A DNA stretch of 64,000 bases from Peptostreptococcus russellii (GTDB lineage Bacteria > Bacillota > Clostridia > Peptostreptococcales > Peptostreptococcaceae). Location: assembly GCF_900110295.1 (NCBI RefSeq), contig NZ_FODF01000002.1, positions 186,001-250,000 of the forward strand. Reading direction: 5' to 3'. Numbering within the stretch: position 1 is the first letter of the stretch; every line of letters starts with the position of its first letter. Positions 37,160 through 45,947 of this stretch are shown here, piece by piece. The position numbers and the translations under genes were made by a program. Under the pieces are notes generated by a model, which saw only the letters and a list, made by a program, of their open reading frames with translations, was not told where the DNA came from and made no database searches.

Positions 37160-37189
37160 ATAATACATCATATTATTACAGTTTGTAAA
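37160..37189 (-). promoter_or_regulatory. SigA-type promoter of the NlpC/P60 gene
   Basis: On the minus strand -35 TTTACA (37184-37189), 18-base spacer, -10 TATTAT (37160-37165), leaving a leader of about 125 bases before the ATG. I searched this leader for a c-di-AMP riboswitch, which often precedes such genes, and did not see it. Confidence 0.6.
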
Positions 37190-37640
37190 GCTTTTTTTTG
37201 AAAAAATGTCATTTTTACAGTAAACTTTGTTACTTTTAGACACTATTTTGTAACTATTAGCTTCTTGCAAGCATTTATTTCTGTTACTTTTTTGTAATTT
37301 TTTTGTTTTTTATATTTTTTTTATTTAAATTCCCATTTTTTAGTCTAAATTCTAGTTTTTTTAGACGCTTTTTTATTTTTTATGGAAAAATTATAGATAT
37401 TATATATTTATATATACATTTTTTTGTAATATTTGCATTCTTACTTTCTTTATTTATTGTCTAATTTTTCTTTTCAATACTCTCTAAGCACTAAAATTAC
37501 TTTTTATTTCTATTATATATGCCAGCTCATTATTTTTTATCTAATTTAGACAGGCAAATTACTTTCCATAATATCTTTAGTTACATAATATATCACTCTT
37601 CAATAAATATATCAAGTCTTTTAAAATACTTACTTAGCAA
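37190..37640. other. AT-rich stretch with no gene seen
   Basis: Between the promoter of the NlpC/P60 gene and the terminator behind the HMA gene. A small inverted repeat GTCTAAA / TTTAGAC at about 37343-37365, followed by T-runs, is the only structure noted. Confidence 0.5.
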
Positions 37641-37672
37641 AAAAGACAGACCCGAAGGTCTGTCTTTTTTAT
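37641..37672. terminator. Strong terminator after the HMA gene
   Basis: Perfect 12-base stem AAAAGACAGACC / GGTCTGTCTTTT with a CGAA loop and T-runs on both sides, about 35 bases past the HMA stop. Confidence 0.9.
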
Positions 37673-37705
37673 TCCTATTCTTTTATCATGCTATTTATAG
37701 CCATG

Positions 37706-37924
37706 CTATATATTTTTTATTTCCTTAAGCTCGAAACCTAGCTCTTCTACAGCATCTTTTAGAATATCTTCACTTACCTTATCATCAAGCTCAACATCTG
37801 CATATCCACCATCAAGATTGATTTCAACTACTTCAAGCCCTTCTACATCTTCTGTCAATACTGCATTTAATCCCTTTACACAGTTTTCACAATGCATTCC
37901 TTCTATTATTAATCTCTTTTTCAT
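37706..37924 (-). CDS. Heavy-metal-associated (HMA) domain protein, CopZ-like
   Basis: A 72-residue single HMA domain with the metal motif GMHCENC at residues 9-15. Such proteins carry copper(I) or other soft metals. No copper ATPase or CsoR-type regulator is close by, so the metal is uncertain. ATG after AAAAGGAG. Confidence 0.85.
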   Translation of the reverse strand: MKKRLIIEGMHCENCVKGLNAVLTEDVEGLEVVEINLDGGYADVELDDKVSEDILKDAVEELGFELKEIKNI

Positions 37925-37976
37925 GACACTGCTCCTTTTAATGTAAATTTTACTACTAAATTAGTATATACCCACT

Positions 37977-38531
37977 TTATTTGTAATATACATAAATCTC
38001 TCTGTATTTCCTATAATTTTTTAAAACTTTTTCAGTATACTGCGAAGTTTCCTTAAATGGTATCTGAGTTAAAGACTTACCGTCATCACTATACTTGGAG
38101 GACCTTAACCATTTTCTAACATTTCCTGATCCACCATTATAAGCAGAAATCATCAAACTTAAATCGCCTTTAAATTCTTTATTCAATCGATGCAAATACC
38201 ACGTTCCCATCCTAATATTAGTTTCTGGGTCATGTATGTCGGCATTTTTTAACTTGAGCTCTTTTGCTGCCCACGAAGCCGTAACGTCTGTAATCTGCAT
38301 CAAACCTGCAGCCCCCTTAGAAGAAACTGCATCTGGATTAAATTTACTTTCTGTTTTTATAATGCTGTAAATAAGGTATTTATCAACCTTATATTCCTCG
38401 GAGTACTTTTCTACATACTCAGAATACTCAGTTGGATAAAATATTCTTTCTATCTGATTGTAGTTTACACATAGCACAACGGTCAATAGCATGATAGATA
38501 CTAATGCAATTTTTTTCAGTATCTCCTTCAA
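37977..38531 (-). CDS. Lytic transglycosylase (SLT domain)
   Basis: A protein of about 184 residues with an N-terminal membrane or signal helix and an SLT domain: catalytic Glu in YSIIKTESKFNPDAVSSKGAAGLMQI and the later NIRMGTWYLHRL and SAYNGGSGNVRKW. It cleaves glycan strands outside the membrane. The frame opens at 38552 inside coaE without a ribosome site; a TTG at 38531 behind GGGGGAATC, just after the coaE stop, is the better start. Last gene of polA-coaE-slt. Confidence 0.88.
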   Translation of the reverse strand: MKEILKKIALVSIMLLTVVLCVNYNQIERIFYPTEYSEYVEKYSEEYKVDKYLIYSIIKTESKFNPDAVSSKGAAGLMQITDVTASWAAKELKLKNADIHDPETNIRMGTWYLHRLNKEFKGDLSLMISAYNGGSGNVRKWLRSSKYSDDGKSLTQIPFKETSQYTEKVLKNYRKYREIYVYYK

Positions 38532-38532
38532 A

Positions 38533-39138
38533 CTAGATTCCCCCGTACTCATATTTCCATTTTTTTATTTCTTCAAGTAATTTTTCCGTATTTTTCTTTA
38601 AGTCATCTAGAGTAGAAGAGTTGTCAATAACATAATCTGCTCTTTTCACCTTCTCCATCTGACTCATTTGACTGTTTATTCTTTTCAAAGCTTCTTCTTC
38701 TGATATAGCATCTCTTAAAACGACTCTCTTAAGCTGCTCGCTATCTTTACAATAGACCACAACTAGTTTGTCTACCATATCATCAAATGCCGCCTCGCAA
38801 AGAAGCGCAGCATCTAATACGGCTATATGTTTTTTTTCATTAGCTTCTTTTAATCTTTCTAGAACAACTTCTTTTATTTTTGTGTGAGTAAGCTTGTTTA
38901 ATAACTCTAGTTTATCCCTATCTGAAAAAACTATCTTTCCCAATTCATTTCTATCTACTTTAGAATTTTTTATGGCACTTGGAAAATATTTTTTTATTTT
39001 TTCAAGCATATCCTCGTATTCATATATTTCTCTTGAAATAATATCAGCATCAATAATCTCAATACCGTGCTTTTTTAGTTCATTAGAAACACTGCTTTTT
39101 CCACAGCCTATATTCCCTGTTAAACCTATTTTCAGCAT
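38533..39138 (-). CDS. coaE: Dephospho-CoA kinase
   Basis: A 201-residue P-loop kinase for the last step of coenzyme A synthesis. Walker A is GLTGNIGCGKSSVSNEL at the N-terminus; the DADIISREI and VLDAALLCEAAFDDMVD motifs follow. ATG after GGGGATTATAA. It follows polA by 59 bases, the usual neighbour in Firmicutes. Confidence 0.95.
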   Translation of the reverse strand: MLKIGLTGNIGCGKSSVSNELKKHGIEIIDADIISREIYEYEDMLEKIKKYFPSAIKNSKVDRNELGKIVFSDRDKLELLNKLTHTKIKEVVLERLKEANEKKHIAVLDAALLCEAAFDDMVDKLVVVYCKDSEQLKRVVLRDAISEEEALKRINSQMSQMEKVKRADYVIDNSSTLDDLKKNTEKLLEEIKKWKYEYGGI

Positions 39139-39197
39139 TTATAATCCCCGCCTATTTATTTTCTATTTAATATATGACAATAAGATTTCTTTGTCAA

Positions 39198-41843
39198 CTA
39201 CTTTGTTTCGTACCATGAATCTCCAGTATTTAAGTCCACATCTAAATCTACACTTAAATTGACTGCATTTTCCATTTCACTTCTAAGAAGTTCCTGTACC
39301 TTTTCTATTTCTTCTTCTACAGCTTCAACAATCAGCTCATCGTGAACCTGAAGTATTAGCTTAGAATATAATTCTTCTTCCTTTAATCTATTGTATACAT
39401 TTACCATAGCTATCTTGATAATATCAGCTGCACTTCCCTGTATAGGGGCATTCATAGCCGCTCTCTTACCTCTATTTTTATCCATAAAATTGCTTGATTT
39501 TATTTCTGGTATATATCTTCTTCTATTAAACATAGTTGTAGAATAGCCTAAATCTTCAGCAGATGAAACAATATGATCCATAAAGCCTTTTATGCTTCCA
39601 TATTTTGCAAAGTAGCTTGCTATATAGTCCTTAGCCTTTTTCTGAGATATTCCCAAATCTTTCGCAAGTCCAAAATCACTTTTACCGTATATGATACCAA
39701 AGTTTACTGCCTTTGCAGCGCTTCTAAGTTCTGGAGTAACATCATCAAAGTCAACTCCAAATACCTGTGAAGCAGTCTTTCTATGTATATCCTCTCCGCT
39801 TTCAAAGGCTTCTATCATATGTTCATCACCACTCATATGTGCTAAAACTCTTAATTCAACCTGTGAATAATCGGCATCTACTAATTTTTTGCCAGGCTCA
39901 GCTATAAATACTTTTCTTATTTTTCTTCCCATTTCAGTTCTTACAGGAATATTTTGCATATTAGGATCAGTTGAAGATATTCTTCCTGTTGTAGCAACAG
40001 TCTGATTAAATGAAGAATGTATTCTTCCATCTATCGGATTTACCAAAGCCTTAATACCATCTATATATGTAGATTTAAGTTTCACTACACTTCTATACTC
40101 ACCTATTAAATCTATTATAGGATGTTTATCACTTAGCTTTTCTAGAACCTCTGCATTTGTCGAATATCCTGTCTTTGTCTTTTTCACTACTGGCAGTTCT
40201 AATTTTTCAAACAGTATTACACCTAACTGCTTAGGAGAATTTACATTAAACTCTTCTCCTGCATATTCAAATATCTTGCTTTCTGTTGATTCTATAATTT
40301 CATCAAATTCTTTGCCTAGGTCATCAATGATTTTTTCATCAGTATATATTCCTGAATATTCCATATCTCCAAGAACTTCTATAAGAGGCATTTCCACATC
40401 ATAAAATAACATTTCCATGTCATCTTCTTTTATAACATTTTTCATCTTATCTATTACGCCATAAACTGTGCTCATAATTCCAGCTGCATAATCATCTAAA
40501 TCTTTTATATCTACATCTGGATAATCTACAGCCTTTGCCCCCTTACCTAAAAGGTCTTCCTTAGAAGTAACCTTTCTATAAAGGTATTTATTGGCTATTA
40601 TGTCAAATTCATAAGAAGTTGAAGACTTTGAGTCTATAATGTATTCAGCTATAGATATATCAAAGGCAATTTTATCAAGTTCTATACCATAAGGTCTAAG
40701 AGCTAGATAATCTTGTTTCAATTCATATCCAATTTTTTCTATATCTGCATCTTCTAATATATCCTTTAATTGCTCAATTTCTTCACCTTCAAGGAAGTAC
40801 ATTTTTTCAGACTCTGTTGATAGATATGTTCTATATATATTCTTTTCTAGAATATTGCCTGCTCTTACAAAAGTCTTTATAAAGACACTTCTCTTTTCCC
40901 TAACTTCTGCTTTGAATTTTTCAATATCTTCTAGTTTTTCTATTTCTATTTTTATTTCTTCTACTTCTTCATTTGAAAATTCTCCAATCCTTGATATAAG
41001 GCTATTGAATTTAAGATTTTTAAACTCTTCTATTACACTTGGCATATCAAAATCACCAAAGACCATATCGTCTAATTTGTAATCTAGAGGAACATCTCTT
41101 ACAATAGTAGCAAGTTCCTTACTCATTATTGCAGATTCCTTATTTTCTTCCATTTTTTTCTTTTGTGCTCCCTTTAGCTTATCTATATTATCAATAACAC
41201 CTTCTACACTTTCAAATTGAGTAAGAAGCTTGATTCCTGTCTTTTCTCCTATTCCAGGAACACCTGGTATATTATCTGATTTATCTCCCATTAATCCCTT
41301 TAGGTCTATAAATTGAGATGGAGTTAAGCCATATCTTTCTTTTACAGCTTCTGTATCATAGGCTTCCATTTCTGTTATACCTTTTTTAGTAATTAATACT
41401 GTAGTGTCATCCGATGCTAACTGTATAGCATCTCTATCTCCAGTTACTACATATACCTTATAACCTTCTTTTTCAGCGGCTAGAGAAAGAGTACCCAAGA
41501 TATCGTCAGCTTCATAGCCTTCTATTTCTTCCCTATCTATATTCATTTTATCAAGAAGATTCTTTAGAGGCTCAAACTGCTGTGATAATTCCGGCGCAGT
41601 CTTTTTTCTTCCAGCCTTATATTCAGAATAGGATTTATGTCTAAAAGTCGGAGCTTTTAGATCGAATGCTACTGAAATATGAGTAGGCTTACACTCATTT
41701 ATCACCTTAAACATCATCGTCAAAAATCCGTAAATAGCATTTGTATGCACACCTGCTCCATTATCCATTGGAGGTAGTGCAAAAAATGCTCTGTTTATGA
41801 TGGAATTTCCATCTATTAAAAGTAAAGTTTTTTTATCTGTCAT
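39198..41843 (-). CDS. polA: DNA polymerase I
   Basis: An 881-residue family A polymerase. The 5'-nuclease domain is at about 1-290 (LLIDGNSIINRAFFALP, YEADDILGTL, GLMGDKSDNIPGVPGIGEKT). The middle 3'-exonuclease domain is degenerate, with the usual DEDD acids not apparent, as in many Firmicutes. The polymerase domain has DADYSQVELRVLAHMSGD (motif A), RSAAKAVNFGIIYG (motif B) and LQVHDELIVEA (motif C). ATG after GAGGATAAT. Confidence 0.97.
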   Translation of the reverse strand: MTDKKTLLLIDGNSIINRAFFALPPMDNGAGVHTNAIYGFLTMMFKVINECKPTHISVAFDLKAPTFRHKSYSEYKAGRKKTAPELSQQFEPLKNLLDKMNIDREEIEGYEADDILGTLSLAAEKEGYKVYVVTGDRDAIQLASDDTTVLITKKGITEMEAYDTEAVKERYGLTPSQFIDLKGLMGDKSDNIPGVPGIGEKTGIKLLTQFESVEGVIDNIDKLKGAQKKKMEENKESAIMSKELATIVRDVPLDYKLDDMVFGDFDMPSVIEEFKNLKFNSLISRIGEFSNEEVEEIKIEIEKLEDIEKFKAEVREKRSVFIKTFVRAGNILEKNIYRTYLSTESEKMYFLEGEEIEQLKDILEDADIEKIGYELKQDYLALRPYGIELDKIAFDISIAEYIIDSKSSTSYEFDIIANKYLYRKVTSKEDLLGKGAKAVDYPDVDIKDLDDYAAGIMSTVYGVIDKMKNVIKEDDMEMLFYDVEMPLIEVLGDMEYSGIYTDEKIIDDLGKEFDEIIESTESKIFEYAGEEFNVNSPKQLGVILFEKLELPVVKKTKTGYSTNAEVLEKLSDKHPIIDLIGEYRSVVKLKSTYIDGIKALVNPIDGRIHSSFNQTVATTGRISSTDPNMQNIPVRTEMGRKIRKVFIAEPGKKLVDADYSQVELRVLAHMSGDEHMIEAFESGEDIHRKTASQVFGVDFDDVTPELRSAAKAVNFGIIYGKSDFGLAKDLGISQKKAKDYIASYFAKYGSIKGFMDHIVSSAEDLGYSTTMFNRRRYIPEIKSSNFMDKNRGKRAAMNAPIQGSAADIIKIAMVNVYNRLKEEELYSKLILQVHDELIVEAVEEEIEKVQELLRSEMENAVNLSVDLDVDLNTGDSWYETK

Positions 41844-42145
41844 ATTATCCTCATTTCTTTTTCATATTATACATATCGATAGCTAGATATTTTTTCCAAG
41901 TCAATATAGAATTACTTCTAAATTTAAATCTACTTTAAAATATATTATTTCAAAGTATTTTATCTGACTATCTAATTTCCTTTTCATCTCTATCCTAAAA
42001 GCAAAAAACATTTCTATTTTTTAGCTATTTTCAACTAGCTATCACCATATAAATTATACCACAAATTCTACTTCATAAATTTTTTTATTATTTTTTATAA
42101 TTAACTTGTTTTTTATCTCTCATTATGCTAATATATTACATGTAC
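41844..42145. other. Divergent AT-rich stretch between polA and tRNA-Leu, no gene seen
   Basis: Should carry the polA promoter on the minus strand. No structured RNA or open frame recognised. Confidence 0.5.
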
Positions 42146-42174
42146 TTGATAACGCTTTGTTTTTAAAGTATTTT
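42146..42174 (+). promoter_or_regulatory. Promoter of tRNA-Leu
   Basis: -35 TTGATA (42146-42151), 17-base spacer, -10 TATTTT (42169-42174), 30 bases before the mature tRNA. Confidence 0.55.
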
Positions 42175-42204
42175 AAAATTCGTTATTAAGATATACAATT
42201 GTGC

Positions 42205-42288
42205 GCCGCTGTGGCGGAATTGGCAGACGCACAGGATTCAAAATCCTGCGGTAGCAATATCGTGCCGGTTCGACCCCGGCCAGCGGCA
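42205..42288 (+). tRNA. tRNA-Leu, anticodon CAA
   Basis: Acceptor stem GCCGCTG / CAGCGGC, D-arm GTGGCGGAATTGGCAGACGC, anticodon stem CAGGA / TCCTG with loop TTCAAAA (anticodon CAA), a long variable arm as in class II tRNAs, and T-arm GCCGGTTCGACCCCGGC. Discriminator base is A; the CCA end is not encoded. It reads UUG leucine codons. Confidence 0.97.
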
Positions 42289-42297
42289 CTGTTGCCG

Positions 42298-42334
42298 GCC
42301 ATGAAGATTAATTTCTTTATGGCTTTTATTTTGT
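42298..42334 (+). terminator. Terminator of tRNA-Leu
   Basis: Stem GCCATGAAGA / TCTTTATGGC (one G-U pair), followed by TTTTATTTT, ten bases past the tRNA end. Confidence 0.75.
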
Positions 42335-42538
42335 AAAATTTTAGTTATAGTTTTATTTATGCAAAACTTTGTTATTTTTTTGTATAAGTACATCTAGATT
42401 AAAAATCTTTAAAATTATCAATATTATGCTAGTATTTGTATTATAGCTAAATATAGTATGATTCTATAATATATATTTCATTTATCTATAAATATGTAGT
42501 ATAATAGTAGTGTAATTTATTTTTATGGAGGTGAATTG

Positions 42539-43465
42539 ATGGACATCAAACAACTTGAGGTTTTTGTTGCAGTTGCAAAGCACAAAAGTTTCTCTAAAGC
42601 CGCAAGAGAACTTTTCTTAACACAGCCGACTGTTAGTTCTCATATTCAAAATTTAGAAAACGAAATGCAGACTGTTTTATTAAATAGGAATAATAAAACT
42701 ATCACTCTTACAGACTCGGGACACATTCTTTACAATCATGCTATTGTAATACTTAACGATTGTAAAAAGGCTGTTTACGACATAAAGGAGTATTCAGGTA
42801 AAATAGAAGGAAGCATTAGTATAGTATGTAGCTCCGTTCCAGAAGCGCATCTATTCCCTAGTTTCCTAAACAAGTTCTGTGAAAAATACCCTAATATTAC
42901 CTTTACTATAAACCACTGTAACTCAAATCTCGTAATTCCAGAAATATTAAGTGAAAGAGCTACTTTCGGTATTGTCGGTTCAAAGCAGAAGCATCCACAT
43001 ATTGATTATTACGACTTGATCAATGATGAGCTTGTTTTAATCTGTCCTCCTGATTGTGAGATAGAAAACGATAACGGATATATAGACATCGAAAAACTAA
43101 GAGATTTGACCTTTATTATGCGAAAAGAAGGCTCTGGTACTAGAAATGTAATTATAAAGAAATTAAATGCAAGTCCAGTTCCACCATCAGCACTAAAAAT
43201 TAGAGCTTATGTAGAATCTAACAATGCAATAATTGAGATGGTAAGAAATGGCTTAGGATGTTCTTTTGTATCAGAAATATCAGCAAGATATTTGATAGAC
43301 AAAGGAGAATTAAAAGAATATAGAATCAAAAATCATCCATTTGACAGAAACTTCTATTTTATATTCTCTAAAAAGAAAGTATTCACACCAACAGAAAAGA
43401 AATTCATCGAATATCTAAAGGATTTCTACGATCTAGATATTGATTTGCAAATATTTTCTTCATAA
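42539..43465 (+). CDS. LysR-family transcriptional regulator
   Basis: A 308-residue LysR-type regulator: N-terminal helix-turn-helix (FSKAARELFLTQPTVSSHIQNLENEMQ, conserved placement) and a C-terminal periplasmic-binding-like effector domain (IVCSSVPEAHLFPSFL, FIMRKEGSGTRN, MVRNGLGCSFVSE). The RKEGSGTRN segment is seen in regulators of the CysB/CbbR-like and YeiE-like branches. The ATG at 42539 follows GGAGGTGAATTG. No adjacent target gene is obvious, so the regulon is unknown. Confidence 0.9.
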   Translation: MDIKQLEVFVAVAKHKSFSKAARELFLTQPTVSSHIQNLENEMQTVLLNRNNKTITLTDSGHILYNHAIVILNDCKKAVYDIKEYSGKIEGSISIVCSSVPEAHLFPSFLNKFCEKYPNITFTINHCNSNLVIPEILSERATFGIVGSKQKHPHIDYYDLINDELVLICPPDCEIENDNGYIDIEKLRDLTFIMRKEGSGTRNVIIKKLNASPVPPSALKIRAYVESNNAIIEMVRNGLGCSFVSEISARYLIDKGELKEYRIKNHPFDRNFYFIFSKKKVFTPTEKKFIEYLKDFYDLDIDLQIFSS

Positions 43466-43542
43466 ATATTTTATTGAAATTTGTTTTCCGTTTATTAGTT
43501 CATCGAAATTTTGTTAAAAAGAACTTTTAATCATATAAACTA

Positions 43543-43585
43543 AAAAACCATATTATCGATTTATACGATAATATGGTTTTTATTT
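43543..43585. terminator. Bidirectional terminator between LysR gene and DUF896 gene
   Basis: Perfect 16-base stem AAAAACCATATTATCG and its complement with a short loop and T-runs on both ends, between convergent genes. Confidence 0.92.
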
Positions 43586-43605
43586 TACCTAATTTTTCCA
43601 TTTAA

Positions 43606-43926
43606 TTAAATCTCTTTTTTTATTTCTGAAGCTACTTCTTCTACCTCTGCTTCTAATTCCTCATCTATTTCTTCAGCTATTTCCTCTACTTCTTCTATTT
43701 CCTCTTCAATTTCTTCCTCTATAGCTTCTGTTACCTCTTCTGGATGAACAACCTTTATATTGCTTAGCTGTTGTCTAAATCCTGCTCTAAAATTTTCAAG
43801 AAATTCTTTTCTTAGACCTGCTCTTTCATCAGTTTCTTCCTTAGTTAATTCTCTTTCCTTGGCAATTTTTGCAAGCTCATTTATTCTAGCTAATTTATCT
43901 TTATCAAATTCATTAATCATATCCAT
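43606..43926 (-). CDS. DUF896 family protein (YnzC-like) with Glu-rich tail
   Basis: A 106-residue protein. The first about 62 residues match the DUF896/YnzC helix-hairpin (DKLARINELAKIAKERELTKEE, ERAGLRKEFLENFRAGFRQQL, LSNIKVV). The last about 45 residues are an almost pure Glu/Ile/Val heptad-like run not found in ordinary 70-80-residue YnzC proteins and likely to form a very acidic helix. Cytosolic, function not known. ATG after GGAGGTAATATT. Confidence 0.87.
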   Translation of the reverse strand: MDMINEFDKDKLARINELAKIAKERELTKEETDERAGLRKEFLENFRAGFRQQLSNIKVVHPEEVTEAIEEEIEEEIEEVEEIAEEIDEELEAEVEEVASEIKKEI

Positions 43927-44035
43927 AATATTACCTCCTTATTTAATACCAATATTCTGAATAACATTATACTATAAGTATTCTTATTTTTCCACATTAT
44001 TTATTTTTTTATCAAATTTTATAATTAATTAACTA

Positions 44036-45463
44036 TTACTGTAATTCGCTATTATCTATCTTAGATAAATTAGAATTTTTTTGATAAAATTCATCAAGGC
44101 TATCTGCAATAATATCGACAGCTTCTTTGATTCTTTCTACAGATTCCCTAGCTATATTTATTCTAAAGAATCTATCATCTATTTCATTATCAAAATACAT
44201 AGATCCTGGTTGAAGAGCTACCTTCTTTTCTAACATAAACTTTGTAAAGTCATTAGAAAAATAACCTCTACTTAACTCTAAAAAAAAGTTAATTCCACCC
44301 TTATTATCTATTATATTCAATCTTGATCCTAGCTTTTTATGTATATATTTATAACATTCTACATATTTTTGTGTATATATTTTCTCTACATTGATTATAT
44401 GATTTTTCCAATTAAACTTATCCATATAATAATAAAGAGATTTCTGTATAAGTGTAGAAGTTGATATATCTGAGCTATACTTGGATATAAGAACTCTATT
44501 AATAAGTTCTGTCGGAATATCCATTACACCTACTCTAAGCCCCGGCATAAGTATCTTAGAGAAACTCTTTATATAAATTACCCTATTATATTTATCATAG
44601 CTCTTTAAAGTTCTATTGTTCTCTGATAAAAATCTAAAATCACTTATAAAATCATCTTCTAAAATATAAAATCCATATTCTTCTGCCATTTCAATTAATT
44701 TTTTCTTTTTATTTTCCGAATAGCTAATCCCCGTTGGATTTTGAAAGTTTGGCATTAAATACATTAATTTTGGTCTTAACTTCTCTAACTTCATTTTTAA
44801 TATACCTATATCTATTCCGTCCTCTAGCATAGGTACTGTAACAAGCTTCGCTCCTCTGCTTTTTAAAACGTCTATTGCACCTGCATAAGTAGGTTCTTCT
44901 ATAAATACTATATCTGAATAGTCTATCATAGCCTTAGATACAATATCTATCCCCTGCTGAGCCCCTGATATTACCATTAAATTTTCTGTAGAAGTGTTAA
45001 CATGAAAATTGCTTAAATACTTTCTCAAAACTTCTTTTAACTCTGATATTCCATGTCCATCATCATAATTAAATATACTTGCATCATCATTTTCCAGAGC
45101 CATATTAACAGCCTTTTTAAAATCTTCTATTGGAAATATGTCTGGAGATGGATTCCCACTATCTAATCTATAAAACTCTTCATCATCTTCAATATGTCTG
45201 ACATCGTATTTCTCAGTCTTTAGAGATACAAATGTGCCACTTCCTACTCTTTTTATAACATATCCGTCTGACTCGAGAAGCTCATATGCCCTTACTACTG
45301 TTACGCTATTTACATTCAATAATTTTGATAGTATTCTTATAGGGGGAAGTTTTTCATTTGAGCTAAGCTTTCCATCCACTATCATAGATTTAATCTTATT
45401 ATATACTTGTAAATACTTGCACTCTTTTCCATTAAATTCTAATCTATAAATCTCAATATCCAT
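44036..45463 (-). CDS. MocR/PdxR-type regulator (GntR helix-turn-helix plus aminotransferase domain)
   Basis: A 475-residue fusion: GntR winged helix (LPPIRILSKLLNVNSVTVVRAYELLESDGYV region at about 35-80) and a fold-type I aminotransferase domain (about 115-460) with PNFQNPTGISYS, ILEDDFISDF and the PLP lysine in YIKSFSKILMPGLRVG. Members bind PLP as effector and control vitamin B6 or amino acid genes. The frame opens at 45484, but the ATG at 45463 follows AGGTGGGATAAT. The regulated gene is not identifiable here. Downstream comes DUF896. Confidence 0.88.
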   Translation of the reverse strand: MDIEIYRLEFNGKECKYLQVYNKIKSMIVDGKLSSNEKLPPIRILSKLLNVNSVTVVRAYELLESDGYVIKRVGSGTFVSLKTEKYDVRHIEDDEEFYRLDSGNPSPDIFPIEDFKKAVNMALENDDASIFNYDDGHGISELKEVLRKYLSNFHVNTSTENLMVISGAQQGIDIVSKAMIDYSDIVFIEEPTYAGAIDVLKSRGAKLVTVPMLEDGIDIGILKMKLEKLRPKLMYLMPNFQNPTGISYSENKKKKLIEMAEEYGFYILEDDFISDFRFLSENNRTLKSYDKYNRVIYIKSFSKILMPGLRVGVMDIPTELINRVLISKYSSDISTSTLIQKSLYYYMDKFNWKNHIINVEKIYTQKYVECYKYIHKKLGSRLNIIDNKGGINFFLELSRGYFSNDFTKFMLEKKVALQPGSMYFDNEIDDRFFRINIARESVERIKEAVDIIADSLDEFYQKNSNLSKIDNSELQ

Positions 45464-45544
45464 ATTATCCCACCTATCTTTCATATAAAGGAAACTTCAA
45501 TCATTTTATTAATAAACGTTTTTTATATTTTATTTAAAATATTA

Positions 45545-45765
45545 CAAAATAAAAGTGCTGCCCTTAAGCAACACTTTTACTCCCAGAAACATCGTGGGCT
45601 AAATAAATTCACACCCGAGATTCACCCAGGTGGGTGACACGTCACACACTTTCCGAAGTCCCAGAAACCACTGTCCGAGCTTTTCTTACTCATATGTGAA
45701 CAAAGTCTCCCGTATAATATATGTAGGTTGAACTTACATATAGCCTGTACGTATGTTCTAGCACT
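45545..45765 (-). ncRNA. Stand-alone structured RNA of unidentified class, about 220 nt
   Basis: An island of higher GC in an AT-rich gap, with its own promoter and terminator. On the minus strand the RNA would begin near AGTGCTAGAAC. Base pairing is extensive: a closing stem CTAGAACAT (45753-45761) with ATGTTTCTGG (45583-45592), continued by CGT/ACG and GGCTA/TAGCC; a hairpin TATGTA/TACATA (45720-45740) with a T-loop-like GTTCAAC; a long-range helix TTCACATATGAG (45689-45700) with CTCGGGTGTGAA (45608-45619); and a hairpin TCACCC-ACCT-GGGTGA (45622-45637). No open frame of note. Candidates are the raiA-motif RNA or 6S RNA, but I cannot assign it. Confidence 0.75.
45551..45578 (-). terminator. 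Terminator of the structured RNA
   Basis: Stem AAAAGTGTTGC / GCAGCACTTTT (one G-U or mismatch) with a 6-base loop, followed by TTTTATTTTG on the minus strand. Confidence 0.85.
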
Positions 45766-45771
45766 ATTTAT

Positions 45772-45800
45772 ATTATATACCAAAACACAAATTTTTTAAA
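45772..45800 (-). promoter_or_regulatory. Promoter of the structured RNA
   Basis: On the minus strand -35 TTTAAA (45795-45800), 17-base spacer, consensus -10 TATAAT (45772-45777); start expected near 45765. Confidence 0.75.
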
Positions 45801-45947
45801 GTTTTTTCCACTTATTTTTTTTTATGTATTTTCATATATATTTTTTAATGTAGTATATATTATATATTTTTTATTATATTTCAGTTTATAGCTATAGTTC
45901 TTTACTTTATTTAAAACCGTAGCATTCTTCTTTGAAAATACAATTTA

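Noticed and set aside
37026-37160. Possible c-di-AMP (ydaO) riboswitch in the NlpC/P60 leader.
   Set aside because: The leader is short and AT-rich and lacks the conserved blocks of that riboswitch.
42205-42340. tRNA-Leu as an integration site for a mobile element.
   Set aside because: No duplicated tRNA 3' end, integrase or phage-like gene follows; the next gene is an ordinary LysR regulator.
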